A DNA stretch of 47,406 nucleotides from Azonexaceae bacterium (GTDB lineage: Bacteria > Pseudomonadota > Gammaproteobacteria > Burkholderiales > Rhodocyclaceae): NCBI GenBank assembly GCA_009469685.1, contig SSTA01000043.1:1-47406 (forward strand), given 5' to 3'. Below, piece after piece: positions 10,333 to 17,567 of the stretch. Both the position numbers and the translations under genes were made by a program. Position 1 is the first letter of the stretch; every line of letters starts with the position of its first letter. A model generated the notes under the pieces. It was given only the letters and a program-made list of their open reading frames with translations. It had not been told where the DNA came from and ran no database searches.

Positions 10333-11135
10333 CAAAGGGGTTCGATGGTTGAATTGGAAAGAGATTCGTCGCCCTGACCGAAACCCCCTAGGCGCCGGGC
10401 CGCGGATTCGCGGCGCGCAGCCGTGCGCAGGGATTGCGCGAGGGTTTCCTGGACGAAGGCAATGTGGGTTTCAGCCGCCGCCCGGGCCGCCACGGGCTTG
10501 CGCTCGCGAATGGCCTTGTAGAGAGCGGTATGCTGCGCGTGCAACAGGTTGGTGGCACCGGGGACGTTGCGCAACTCCCCGAGATTGAGATGGATATTGT
10601 CGTGCAGCAGCCTAAACAGGGCCGAAGAGAGATGACCCACGAGGGCGTTGTGGCTGGCCTCGCAGATGGCCTGATGAAAACTGATGTCGGATGCCGAGCG
10701 GCGGGCGAGATCATCGCCGCCGAAGGCATCACTCAGATCTTCAAAGGCCTTGTCGAGCCGCAGTTGATCGGCATCGGTGGCCCGCTCGGCCGCCCATTCG
10801 GCGGCCTGCCCTTCCAGCATGCGGCGGAAATCGAGCAAATCCTCCCGAAGATTCGGATGGGCACCGAGCATCTCCCGCCAGGGATCGATGAAGGTCGCCT
10901 CAAGGCGATCGGTGACGTAGGTCCCACCGCCCTGGCGACTATGGACCATGCCCTTTGACGCGAGCTTCTGGATGGCCTCCCGCAGGGACGGGCGCGAGAC
11001 GCCCAGTTCAACCGCCAACTCGCGTTCCGCCGGAAGACGATCTCCCGGTTTGAGCGAGCCTTCGAGAATGCGCCGCTCCAGGGACGCCGCGATGGCGTCG
11101 GAGATGCGGGGAACCTGGAGCTTGCTCTGGGGCAT
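10332..11135 (-). CDS. lldR: GntR/FCD family regulator, LldR/LutR-like
   Basis: A 267-residue regulator. A winged helix-turn-helix of the GntR type covers about residues 10-75 ([34 protein letters not shown]). An FCD ligand domain (about 95-225) has Asp and His residues ([31 protein letters not shown]) that in the family hold a metal and bind carboxylates such as lactate. The ATG at 11135 is preferred to the TTG at 11180, because 11180 lies within the predicted -10 and the transcript would start after it. It is divergent from lutA and 11 bases upstream of ppsA. The TGGT-N3-ACCA site at 11165-11175 overlaps its predicted transcription start, which suggests autoregulation. The lactate ligand is inferred from the neighbours; glycolate or pyruvate regulators share the fold. 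Confidence 0.88.
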   Translation of the reverse strand: MPQSKLQVPRISDAIAASLERRILEGSLKPGDRLPAERELAVELGVSRPSLREAIQKLASKGMVHSRQGGGTYVTDRLEATFIDPWREMLGAHPNLREDLLDFRRMLEGQAAEWAAERATDADQLRLDKAFEDLSDAFGGDDLARRSASDISFHQAICEASHNALVGHLSSALFRLLHDNIHLNLGELRNVPGATNLLHAQHTALYKAIRERKPVAARAAAETHIAFVQETLAQSLRTAARRESAARRLGGFGQGDESLSNSTIEPL

Positions 11136-11164
11136 GATGACGGCGGGTTGGTTGCTGACGGGAT

Positions 11165-11175
11165 TGGTAAGACCA
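11165..11175. promoter_or_regulatory. LldR-type operator at the lldR-ppsA start
   Basis: TGGTAAGACCA, a perfect TGGT-N3-ACCA inverted repeat of the kind bound by FCD-type GntR regulators. It covers roughly -2 to +8 relative to the transcription start predicted from the lldR promoter, and ends 30 bases before the lldR ATG. A second copy lies 114 bp away, centre to centre, at 11279-11289. Confidence 0.65.
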
Positions 11176-11179
11176 CGCA

Positions 11180-11208
11180 ATTCTAAACAAGCAAACGGCG
11201 ATTCGCAA
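11180..11208 (-). promoter_or_regulatory. Sigma-70-like promoter for lldR-ppsA
   Basis: On the minus strand TTGCGA (11208-11203), a 17-base spacer, then TAGAAT (11185-11180): four and five matches of six to the consensus at ideal spacing. Transcription would start near 11173, inside the operator at 11165-11175, and give a leader of about 38 bases before the ATG at 11135. Confidence 0.55.
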
Positions 11209-11231
11209 GGGCTGGGAAATCCCCTATCGAT

Positions 11232-11260
11232 TTGACTAAACGACGGATATATCGTACATT
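11232..11260 (+). promoter_or_regulatory. Sigma-70-like promoter for the lut-dld operon
   Basis: TTGACT (11232-11237), a 17-base spacer, then TACATT (11255-11260): five and four matches of six. Transcription would start near 11267. The operator at 11279-11289 then lies at about +12 to +22, where a bound repressor could block initiation or escape. Confidence 0.6.
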
Positions 11261-11278
11261 TTATTGAATCGATATTAT

Positions 11279-11289
11279 TGGTAATACCA
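11279..11289. promoter_or_regulatory. LldR-type operator before lutA
   Basis: TGGTAATACCA, a perfect TGGT-N3-ACCA repeat; with flanks it reads ATTGGTAATACCATT, close to the ATTGGT-N3-ACCAAT pattern of PdhR/LldR-type sites. It lies just downstream of the predicted lut promoter and 45 bases before the lutA ATG. Confidence 0.7.
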
Positions 11290-11334
11290 TTTGACCATGC
11301 AATAATTCACGACGAGCCGAAAACAGGAGACACG

Positions 11335-12123
11335 ATGAACGAGCCCGGCGCCCCCCTAGCCCTCCCCCGCGACGTCTATTTCTTTGCCACCTGCGTGATC
11401 GACCAGTTCTTTCCCGGGGCTGGTCTCGACGCCATACGACTTCTCGAACGGGAAGGCGTACGCGTCCATTTTCCCGCGGACCAGACCTGCTGTGGCCAGC
11501 CTGCCTATACCAGCGGTTTCCATGACCAGGCACGGGAAGTTGCCGGTGCCCAACTCGACCTCTTCCCCGAACCTTGGCCCATTGTCGTGCCCTCCGGTTC
11601 CTGCGCCGGCATGATGAAGCACGCCTATCCCATCCTCTTTGCCGCCGACCCGGAGCGCAAGGCGAAAGCCGAGGCCGTGGCGAGCCGCATCTACGAATTC
11701 ACCGAATTCCTGGTCAAGGTCATCGGGATGAAGCTGAACGACCGCGGCGACCCCACCACGGTCGTTCTCCACACCTCGTGTTCCGCGCGCCGGGAAATGG
11801 GCGTCCATCTCACCGGCCGCGCGCTTCTCGACCAACTCGGCCAGGTCACCATTGCCCAGCAGGCCCACGAGGCTGAGTGCTGCGGCTTTGGCGGAACCTT
11901 CTCGATCAAGCATCCCGAGATTTCCGGCGCCATGGTCAAGGACAAAGTGGATGCCCTCAAAGCCACGGGCGCGGAGCGGGTGGTCAGCGCCGATTGCGGC
12001 TGTCTGATGAACATCCTCGGTCATGCCGCCTGGCGCGACCGGCAGGAGGGCCAAGCCACGCCCTCGCTGCCTGGAGAGCACATCGCAAGCTTTTTACTGA
12101 AGCGTACGGAGCAAGCCCAATGA
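11335..12123 (+). CDS. lutA: L-lactate utilisation protein LutA/LldE (CCG-domain subunit)
   Basis: One of three subunits (LutABC = LldEFG) that together oxidise L-lactate to pyruvate at the inner face of the membrane. The 262-residue protein has two cysteine-rich CCG domains: CCGQPAYTSGF (about 51-61) and CCGFGGTFS (about 181-189). SGSCAGMMKHAYP and LHTSCSARREMG are further Cys-bearing segments, all conserved in LutA and heterodisulfide-reductase-like proteins that bind Fe-S clusters. The ATG at 11335 is set by AGGAGA at 11325-11330; an earlier in-frame TTG at 11278 overlaps the operator and was rejected. The gene overlaps lutC by four bases (ATGA). Confidence 0.95.
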   Translation: MNEPGAPLALPRDVYFFATCVIDQFFPGAGLDAIRLLEREGVRVHFPADQTCCGQPAYTSGFHDQAREVAGAQLDLFPEPWPIVVPSGSCAGMMKHAYPILFAADPERKAKAEAVASRIYEFTEFLVKVIGMKLNDRGDPTTVVLHTSCSARREMGVHLTGRALLDQLGQVTIAQQAHEAECCGFGGTFSIKHPEISGAMVKDKVDALKATGAERVVSADCGCLMNILGHAAWRDRQEGQATPSLPGEHIASFLLKRTEQAQ

Positions 12124-12785
12124 ACGCCCGCGATCGCATCTTCGCCCGTCTGCGGGCGACCGAGGTCAGGGGGCAGCGCCCCTCACCGGAACCGGCCGAG
12201 TGGTATGCCGCCCGCGCCAGGAACGAGTCGGCTGCTGAGCTTACTGATCGCTTTGTCGCCATGATGGAAGCGGCGCGCGCCGAAGTTCATCGGGTGACTC
12301 AGGGCGACTGGGTTCGCAGGCTGTACGAAATCCTCTGTGCGAAGGGACTCGGCAATCTTCTGCTGGCCTCCGGAACCGCCCACGGCGCCGCCGCCATCGA
12401 AGGCCTGCGGGACAGCGGCATCGCCTGTCTTGCCTACGACCGCCCTATCGAAGCCTGGAAAGACGTCCTTTTCAACGACGTCCATGCCAGCCTGACAGGT
12501 GCCCGCGGGGCCATCGCCGAGACCGGCACGCTCATCCTGTGGCCCGATGCCGCCGAGCCTCGCCTGATGTCCCTGGTGCCCCCGGTGCACATCGTGCTGC
12601 TCAGTACCTCCACCATCCATCCGACCCTGATCGATGCCATGGGCGCGGAAAACTGGGCCGCAGGCCTGCCGACCAACGCCTTGCTCATCTCCAGCCCGTC
12701 GAAAACCGCCGACATTCAGCAGACGCTTGCCTACGGCGCCCACGGACCCAAGGAACTGGTGGTGCTGCTCAAGGAGGATGCATGA
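12120..12785 (+). CDS. lutC: L-lactate utilisation protein LutC/LldG
   Basis: A 221-residue LUD-domain protein, the smallest subunit of the LutABC lactate oxidation system. It starts MNARDRIFARLR. The core has the segments LLLASGTAHGAA, GAIAETGTLILWP (about 123-135), LVPPVHIVLL and ISSPSKTADIQ, the last typical of LUD proteins. The ATG at 12120 overlaps the lutA stop as ATGA, which decides the start over the much longer upstream frame. It overlaps lutB the same way. The order here is A-C-B, as in several betaproteobacteria, rather than the A-B-C of Bacillus. Confidence 0.94.
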   Translation: MNARDRIFARLRATEVRGQRPSPEPAEWYAARARNESAAELTDRFVAMMEAARAEVHRVTQGDWVRRLYEILCAKGLGNLLLASGTAHGAAAIEGLRDSGIACLAYDRPIEAWKDVLFNDVHASLTGARGAIAETGTLILWPDAAEPRLMSLVPPVHIVLLSTSTIHPTLIDAMGAENWAAGLPTNALLISSPSKTADIQQTLAYGAHGPKELVVLLKEDA

Positions 12786-14218
12786 TGGGCGCCCAGGAGA
12801 AACCCCTGCACTTCATGCCGACAGAAGGGTTCCGGCAGCGCTCCAAGGCCGTCGTCGAAAACGAGTTTCTGCAAAAGAGTTTCCGCGCCGCCATGGATTT
12901 CCTGATGACCAAGCGGGCGGCCCAGTTTCCCGACGACGACGAGTTGCAAAGTCTGCGCTCCCTGGGGGAGGCCATACGCCAGAACAGCCTCGCCAAGCTG
13001 CCGGCACTCCTGGAGCAACTGGAATCCAGGCTGACGCAGAACGGGATCCAGGTCCATTGGGCCGAGACGGCGGAGGAAGCCAACGCCATCATTATCGGCA
13101 TTTGCGAAAAGCATGGCGCCCGCCGCATGGTGAAGGGCAAATCCATGGTCAGCGAGGAAATCGAGTTCAACCACGCTGCCGAGGCCGTCGGAATCGAGGC
13201 CATCGAAACCGACATGGGCGAGTACATCCTCCAACTGGCCGGCGAGAAGCCTTCCCACATCATCATGCCGGCCATCCACAAGACCAAGCAGCAAATCGCC
13301 CGGCTTTTCGAGGAAAAACTGCCCGGAGTGGCCTACACCGAAGACGTCGATACCCTGATCCAGATCGGCCGCAAGGTGCTGCGGCAGAAATTCCTGGAAG
13401 CGGACATCGGCCTCTCCGGCGTCAACATGGCCGTCGCCGAAACCGGCACCCTGGTCTTGGTGGAGAACGAAGGCAACGGCCGCCTTTCGACCACGACGCC
13501 CCGGATCCATGTGGCCATCACGGGCATCGAGAAGGTGGTTGAGAATCTCGACCACGTCCCGCCGCTCCTGTCGCTCCTGACCCGTTCGGCAACCGGCCAG
13601 AACATCACCACCTATGTGAACATGATCTCCGGACCCCGCCAGCCGGGTGAACTGGACGGTCCCGAGGAAGTCCATCTGGTGCTCCTCGACAATGGGCGAA
13701 CCCAACCCTACGCCGATGAGGAATTGCGCAAGACCCTACAGTGCATCCGCTGCGGCGCTTGCATGAACCACTGTCCGGTCTATACCCATATCGGCGGCCA
13801 TGCCTACGGTACGACCTACCCCGGGCCCATAGGCGAAATCATTTCGCCCCACCTGCTGGGCCTCGAGGCCACCGCCACCCTGCCCTTCGCCTCCAGCCTC
13901 TGCGGTGCCTGCGGTGAGGTATGCCCGGTACGCATTCCCATTCCCGACCTCCTGATCCGCCTGCGGTCCGAAGTCAATGCTCCGCCCGGTTCCGGCAGTA
14001 CCCTCAAGGGACAGGGCGCAGGGTATAGCGGACTGATCACGGCGATCTGGCGGGGATGGGCCTGGGTGTATTCGCGGCCCGGAATGTATCGGCTCTATTC
14101 GTGGCTGGCCAGCCGGTTCAACTGGATGACGCCGGCCCGGCAAGGCGGCTGGACTTCGGTACGGATTCCCATGAAACCGGCTGCGCAGCGTTTGCGGGAT
14201 AGGGTGGAGAGGAAGTGA
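12782..14218 (+). CDS. lutB: L-lactate utilisation protein LutB/LldF (ferredoxin-type Fe-S subunit)
   Basis: The 478-residue Fe-S subunit of the lactate oxidation complex. The N-terminal two thirds is a LUD domain (VKGKSMVSEEIEFN; VAETGTLVLVENEGNG). Two ferredoxin-like cluster motifs follow: CIRCGACMNHCPVY from residue 321 and CGACGEVCPVRIP from residue 374, enough for two [4Fe-4S] clusters passing electrons towards the quinone pool. The C-terminal segment (WRGWAWVYSRPGMYRLYSW) is aromatic and may touch the membrane. Two in-frame ATGs stand in tandem at 12782 and 12785; the first overlaps the lutC stop as ATGA. The stop overlaps the next gene's ATG by one base (TGATG). Confidence 0.95.
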   Translation: MMGAQEKPLHFMPTEGFRQRSKAVVENEFLQKSFRAAMDFLMTKRAAQFPDDDELQSLRSLGEAIRQNSLAKLPALLEQLESRLTQNGIQVHWAETAEEANAIIIGICEKHGARRMVKGKSMVSEEIEFNHAAEAVGIEAIETDMGEYILQLAGEKPSHIIMPAIHKTKQQIARLFEEKLPGVAYTEDVDTLIQIGRKVLRQKFLEADIGLSGVNMAVAETGTLVLVENEGNGRLSTTTPRIHVAITGIEKVVENLDHVPPLLSLLTRSATGQNITTYVNMISGPRQPGELDGPEEVHLVLLDNGRTQPYADEELRKTLQCIRCGACMNHCPVYTHIGGHAYGTTYPGPIGEIISPHLLGLEATATLPFASSLCGACGEVCPVRIPIPDLLIRLRSEVNAPPGSGSTLKGQGAGYSGLITAIWRGWAWVYSRPGMYRLYSWLASRFNWMTPARQGGWTSVRIPMKPAAQRLRDRVERK

Positions 14219-17049
14219 TGGATGCGCCGCCGAAGCGACAGTCCACCATCGCGAAACCCGTCAAGCACGAAGAGTCCCCCATGCCATCCGTTACCGAATC
14301 TCTCCGTCGCCACCTCCCCGCCCACCAGGTCATCACCGACGAGTTGCGTCGCCTCGCCTACGGGACGGATGCCAGCTTCTACCGGCTCGTTCCCGAGGTC
14401 ATCGCCGTCGCCGAAAATGAGGAGGAGGTGCAGGCGATCCTCCAGACCGCCCAGGCCTGCAAGCGCCCCGTCACCTTCCGGGCGGCCGGCACCAGTCTTT
14501 CCGGCCAGGCCATCACCGACGGCGTTCTGGTCTTGATCGGCGAGGGTTTTGCCAGCTGCGAAATCGCCTCCGACGGAACCGCGGTGCGCCTGGGACCCGG
14601 CATCATCGGCGGCGAGGCGAACCGGCGGCTCGCCGCCTACGGCCGCAAGATCGGTCCCGATCCCGCGTCGATCAACACCTGCAAGATTGGCGGCATCGCC
14701 GCCAACAATGCGTCGGGGATGTGCTGCGGCACGGCCCAGAACAGCTACCGGACTCTGGCCGGTCTGCGGGTTGTGCTGGCTGACGGCGCCGTACTCGATA
14801 CGGAGGACCCTCTGAGCGTCGACGCCTTCAATCGCAGTCACGCAGTCTTGCTCGGCGAACTCGAGCGAATGGCCGCTCAGACCCGCAGCAACCCGCAACT
14901 ATCCGCCCGCATCCGGCGCAAATTCAAGATCAAGAATACGACCGGCTACAGCCTCAATGCCCTGGTCGATTACGAAGACGCCATAGAGATCCTGAGCCAC
15001 CTGATGATCGGTTCCGAGGGAACGCTGGGATTCATTTCCCGGATTACCTACCGTACCGTCGTCGAAGAAGCCCACAAAGCCAGTGCCCTGGTCTTTTTTC
15101 CCACGATCGAGGCCGCCTGCCAGGCCGTGATCCGCCTCAAAGTGCAGCCGGTAGCCGCCGTCGAACTGCTGGACCGCCCTGCCTTGCGTTCCGTTGAGAG
15201 CAAGCCTGGCTTGCCGCCCATGATCCGTGGCTTGGGCGAAGACGTCGCTGCGCTGCTGATCGAGGTGCGAGCGGACGACCAAGCGACGCTCGAGAAGCGC
15301 ATGGAAGACGTCCTGGCGGCCCTGGGCGGCGTCCCCACCCTGGAGCCCCCTCGCTTCTCCACCGATCCCGCGACCTGCGAGATGTACTGGAAGGTGCGCA
15401 AGGGAACCTTCCCATCGGTCGGCGCCATGCGTCGCACGGGTACGACGGTGATCATCGAGGACGTGGCCTTTCCGGTCGAATCGCTGGCGGCCGCCACCCT
15501 CGACCTGCAGGCATTGCTCAGGCGGCACGGCTACCACGAGGCGATCATCTTCGGCCACGCTCTGGAGGGCAACCTGCACTTCGTGTTCACCCAGGATTTC
15601 GGCGACGCCGCCGAAGTGGAACGCTACGCCCGCTTCATGGACGATGTCTGCCGGCTGGTGGTCGAAAAATACGATGGGTCCCTCAAGGCAGAACACGGGA
15701 CCGGCCGCAACATGGCGCCTTTCGTCGAGCTCGAATGGGGACGCGAGGCTACTGATTTGATGCGCCGCATCAAGCGGCTCTTCGACCCCGAGAATCGTCT
15801 CAACCCGGGCGTCATTCTCAACGACGACCCCCAGGCCCATCTCAGGCACCTCAAGCCTCTTCCCGCTGCCGAAGACCTCGTGGACCGCTGCATCGAATGC
15901 GGTTTCTGCGAACCCCTCTGCCCCTCCCACCGCCTGACGCTTTCGCCCCGCCAGCGCATCGTCGGCTGGCGCGAATTGTCGCGTCGCACCGCCGCCAGAG
16001 AGTCTCCGGGACCGGCGGCCGCGGACTTCGCGTATCAGGGGCTGGATACTTGTGCCGGGTGCGGCCTCTGTTCCACCGCCTGCCCGGTAGGCATAGACAC
16101 CGGCGAACTGATCCGCCGGCTGCGAGGTCGCCGCTTGAACCCAGGCTCCCGCCGGCTCGGAACTTGGGCTGTGGATCACTTCGACACCGTCGCCAGCATT
16201 TCCCGCTCCGGGCTCGCCGTCGGCCACCTGGCTGCGACCGTGATGGGCGACAAGGTGCTGGGCGCACTCTCCGGAGGTGCCTGGAAAAGGTCCATGCCGC
16301 GCCCGGACCGCTCGCTCGCGCAGCCGGCGGGGATTGGCGACCCGGTGGTCTATTTTCCCGCCTGCGGAGGCCGCATTTTCGGTCCTTCGGGCAACGGTGA
16401 ACCGGGCCTTGCCGATACGGTGATCCGCCTCCTAGAACGTGCCGGCTATGCGCCGCGCCTGCCTGACGGCTTCGAAGGACTTTGCTGCGGTCAGATGCTG
16501 GCCAGCAAAGGCATGGCCAATGAGGCTGATGTCATGTCCCGGAACCTTGAAGCCGCTCTCCTGGCTGTCAGCGACGGGGGCCGCCTGCCGGTCATCATGG
16601 ATGCCAGCACCTGTAGTGCGCGGATGCAAAAGCATCTGGCAGGGCGCCTGAAGCTCTACGATTTTCACGAATTTGCCCACGACGCCCTGCTGCCCAGACT
16701 CTTGCTGAAAAAAAAGCCGGGGCCCGTCGCCCTGCACGTCAATTGCAGCGTCCGCAAGAATGCCGCCGACGCCAAGCTGCGGAGGGTCGTTGCCGCCTGT
16801 GTCGAGAGCGTCGTCGAACCGTCCGGGGTGACCTGCTGCGGTTTCGGCGGTGACCGGGGTTTCGCCGTTCCGGAACTCAACGTCCATGCCCTGCGCAGGA
16901 TCCACGAGCAACTGCCGACGGCCTGTTCCTGCGGAGTGTCCACCAACCGTACCTGCGAAATCGGGCTCACGGCCGAAACCGGCAGAACTTATCGCTCCAT
17001 CGCCTATCTGCTGGAGGAATGCAGCCGCCCCACGGAAGTGGGCTGCTGA
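14218..17049 (+). CDS. Fused FAD/Fe-S D-lactate dehydrogenase (Dld-II type)
   Basis: A 943-residue flavoprotein that most likely oxidises D-lactate to pyruvate and feeds electrons to the respiratory chain. Order of parts: an FAD-binding type 4 domain (about 40-240) with RAAGTSLSGQA and KIGGIAANNASGM; an FAD-oxidase C-terminal domain (about 260-540) with GHALEGNLHF and EHGTGRNMAPF; two [4Fe-4S] motifs, CIECGFCEPLCP from 558 and CAGCGLCSTACP from 612; and CCG-type Cys segments at the C-end (CCGQM; CCGFGGDRGF near 872). The ATG at 14218 follows AGAGGA and overlaps the lutB stop; a later ATG at 14281 is possible. Relatives such as YdiJ act on D-2-hydroxyglutarate, so the lactate call rests on the lut context. 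No lactate permease gene is in the window. Confidence 0.88.
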   Translation: MDAPPKRQSTIAKPVKHEESPMPSVTESLRRHLPAHQVITDELRRLAYGTDASFYRLVPEVIAVAENEEEVQAILQTAQACKRPVTFRAAGTSLSGQAITDGVLVLIGEGFASCEIASDGTAVRLGPGIIGGEANRRLAAYGRKIGPDPASINTCKIGGIAANNASGMCCGTAQNSYRTLAGLRVVLADGAVLDTEDPLSVDAFNRSHAVLLGELERMAAQTRSNPQLSARIRRKFKIKNTTGYSLNALVDYEDAIEILSHLMIGSEGTLGFISRITYRTVVEEAHKASALVFFPTIEAACQAVIRLKVQPVAAVELLDRPALRSVESKPGLPPMIRGLGEDVAALLIEVRADDQATLEKRMEDVLAALGGVPTLEPPRFSTDPATCEMYWKVRKGTFPSVGAMRRTGTTVIIEDVAFPVESLAAATLDLQALLRRHGYHEAIIFGHALEGNLHFVFTQDFGDAAEVERYARFMDDVCRLVVEKYDGSLKAEHGTGRNMAPFVELEWGREATDLMRRIKRLFDPENRLNPGVILNDDPQAHLRHLKPLPAAEDLVDRCIECGFCEPLCPSHRLTLSPRQRIVGWRELSRRTAARESPGPAAADFAYQGLDTCAGCGLCSTACPVGIDTGELIRRLRGRRLNPGSRRLGTWAVDHFDTVASISRSGLAVGHLAATVMGDKVLGALSGGAWKRSMPRPDRSLAQPAGIGDPVVYFPACGGRIFGPSGNGEPGLADTVIRLLERAGYAPRLPDGFEGLCCGQMLASKGMANEADVMSRNLEAALLAVSDGGRLPVIMDASTCSARMQKHLAGRLKLYDFHEFAHDALLPRLLLKKKPGPVALHVNCSVRKNAADAKLRRVVAACVESVVEPSGVTCCGFGGDRGFAVPELNVHALRRIHEQLPTACSCGVSTNRTCEIGLTAETGRTYRSIAYLLEECSRPTEVGC

Positions 17050-17061
17050 GTGTTTTCCCTA

Positions 17062-17073
17062 GCTGGCGCCAGC
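17062..17073. repeat. 12-bp perfect palindrome between dld and uspA
   Basis: GCTGGCGCCAGC in the 71-base gap, followed by an AT-rich stretch (TTTGTTAATTTTC). It could be a hairpin at the end of the lactate transcript or a protein site; neither is proven. No T run follows it directly. Confidence 0.35.
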
Positions 17074-17110
17074 ACGGCAATTTGTTAATTTTCAATCTCC
17101 CCACCTGGAA

Positions 17111-17116
17111 AGGAAG
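17111..17116 (+). promoter_or_regulatory. Ribosome binding site that fixes the TTG start of uspA
   Basis: AGGAAG (within AAAGGAAG) four bases before the TTG at 17121. It supports the unusual start and rules out the earlier in-frame ATG near 17019, which lies inside the dehydrogenase gene. Confidence 0.55.
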
Positions 17117-17120
17117 AGCC

Positions 17121-17567
17121 TTGTACAAGAAAGTCCTGATCGCCATCGACGACAGTCAAACGGCGCGGTGCGCCCTGACCGAAGCCGCCTATATCGCCAA
17201 GACCCACGGCGCCGCCCTGTGCATTGTCCACGTTGCCGACGAAACCCTGATGGGCATGCACCACCGTACCCTCACCACCACATTGAACCTGGATCACGCG
17301 CGCCAGGCCATCGTGGACGCCGGCAAGAAGCTCCTCGAAGAGGCAATAGCGCAAGTTGCCGACCCGTCCGTTGAAACCCGCTTGCTCGAGGCGAGCGACA
17401 GACGCGTTTCGGAAGTCATCATCGATGCCGCCCAGGAATGGCAAGCCGACCTCATCGTCGTCGGCACCCATGGCCGTCGGGGGCTGGAACGCTTTATCAT
17501 CGGGTCGGTGGCCGAACAACTGGTTCGCTTGTCCCCGGTATCCACGCTTCTGGTCCGCAAGCATTGA
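17121..17567 (+). CDS. Universal stress protein, UspA family (TTG start)
   Basis: A 148-residue single-domain Usp protein. It starts (M)YKKVLIAIDDSQTA, the usual first strand, and has the nucleotide-binding pattern G-x2-G-x9-G-S at Gly115, Gly118, Gly128-Ser129, within GTHGRRGLERFIIGS. This places it in the ATP-binding branch. The TTG start is inferred from the ribosome site and from the family N-terminus. Its TGA overlaps the ppc ATG by one base (TGATG), so ppc translation is probably coupled to it. The target is unknown; the context suggests a role tied to the PEP/lactate genes, but Usp proteins occur next to many operons. Confidence 0.88.
   Translation: MYKKVLIAIDDSQTARCALTEAAYIAKTHGAALCIVHVADETLMGMHHRTLTTTLNLDHARQAIVDAGKKLLEEAIAQVADPSVETRLLEASDRRVSEVIIDAAQEWQADLIVVGTHGRRGLERFIIGSVAEQLVRLSPVSTLLVRKH

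Noticed and set aside
8758..10377. A 539-codon plus-strand open frame opposite ppsA
   Set aside because: Antisense shadow; rich in His, Gly and Asp as expected from reverse-complemented GC-rich codons.
11136..11180. Extended lldR start at the TTG at 11180
   Set aside because: The TTG lies inside the predicted -10 and upstream of the predicted transcription start, and the operator would fall within the coding part; the ATG at 11135 gives a normal GntR N-terminus.
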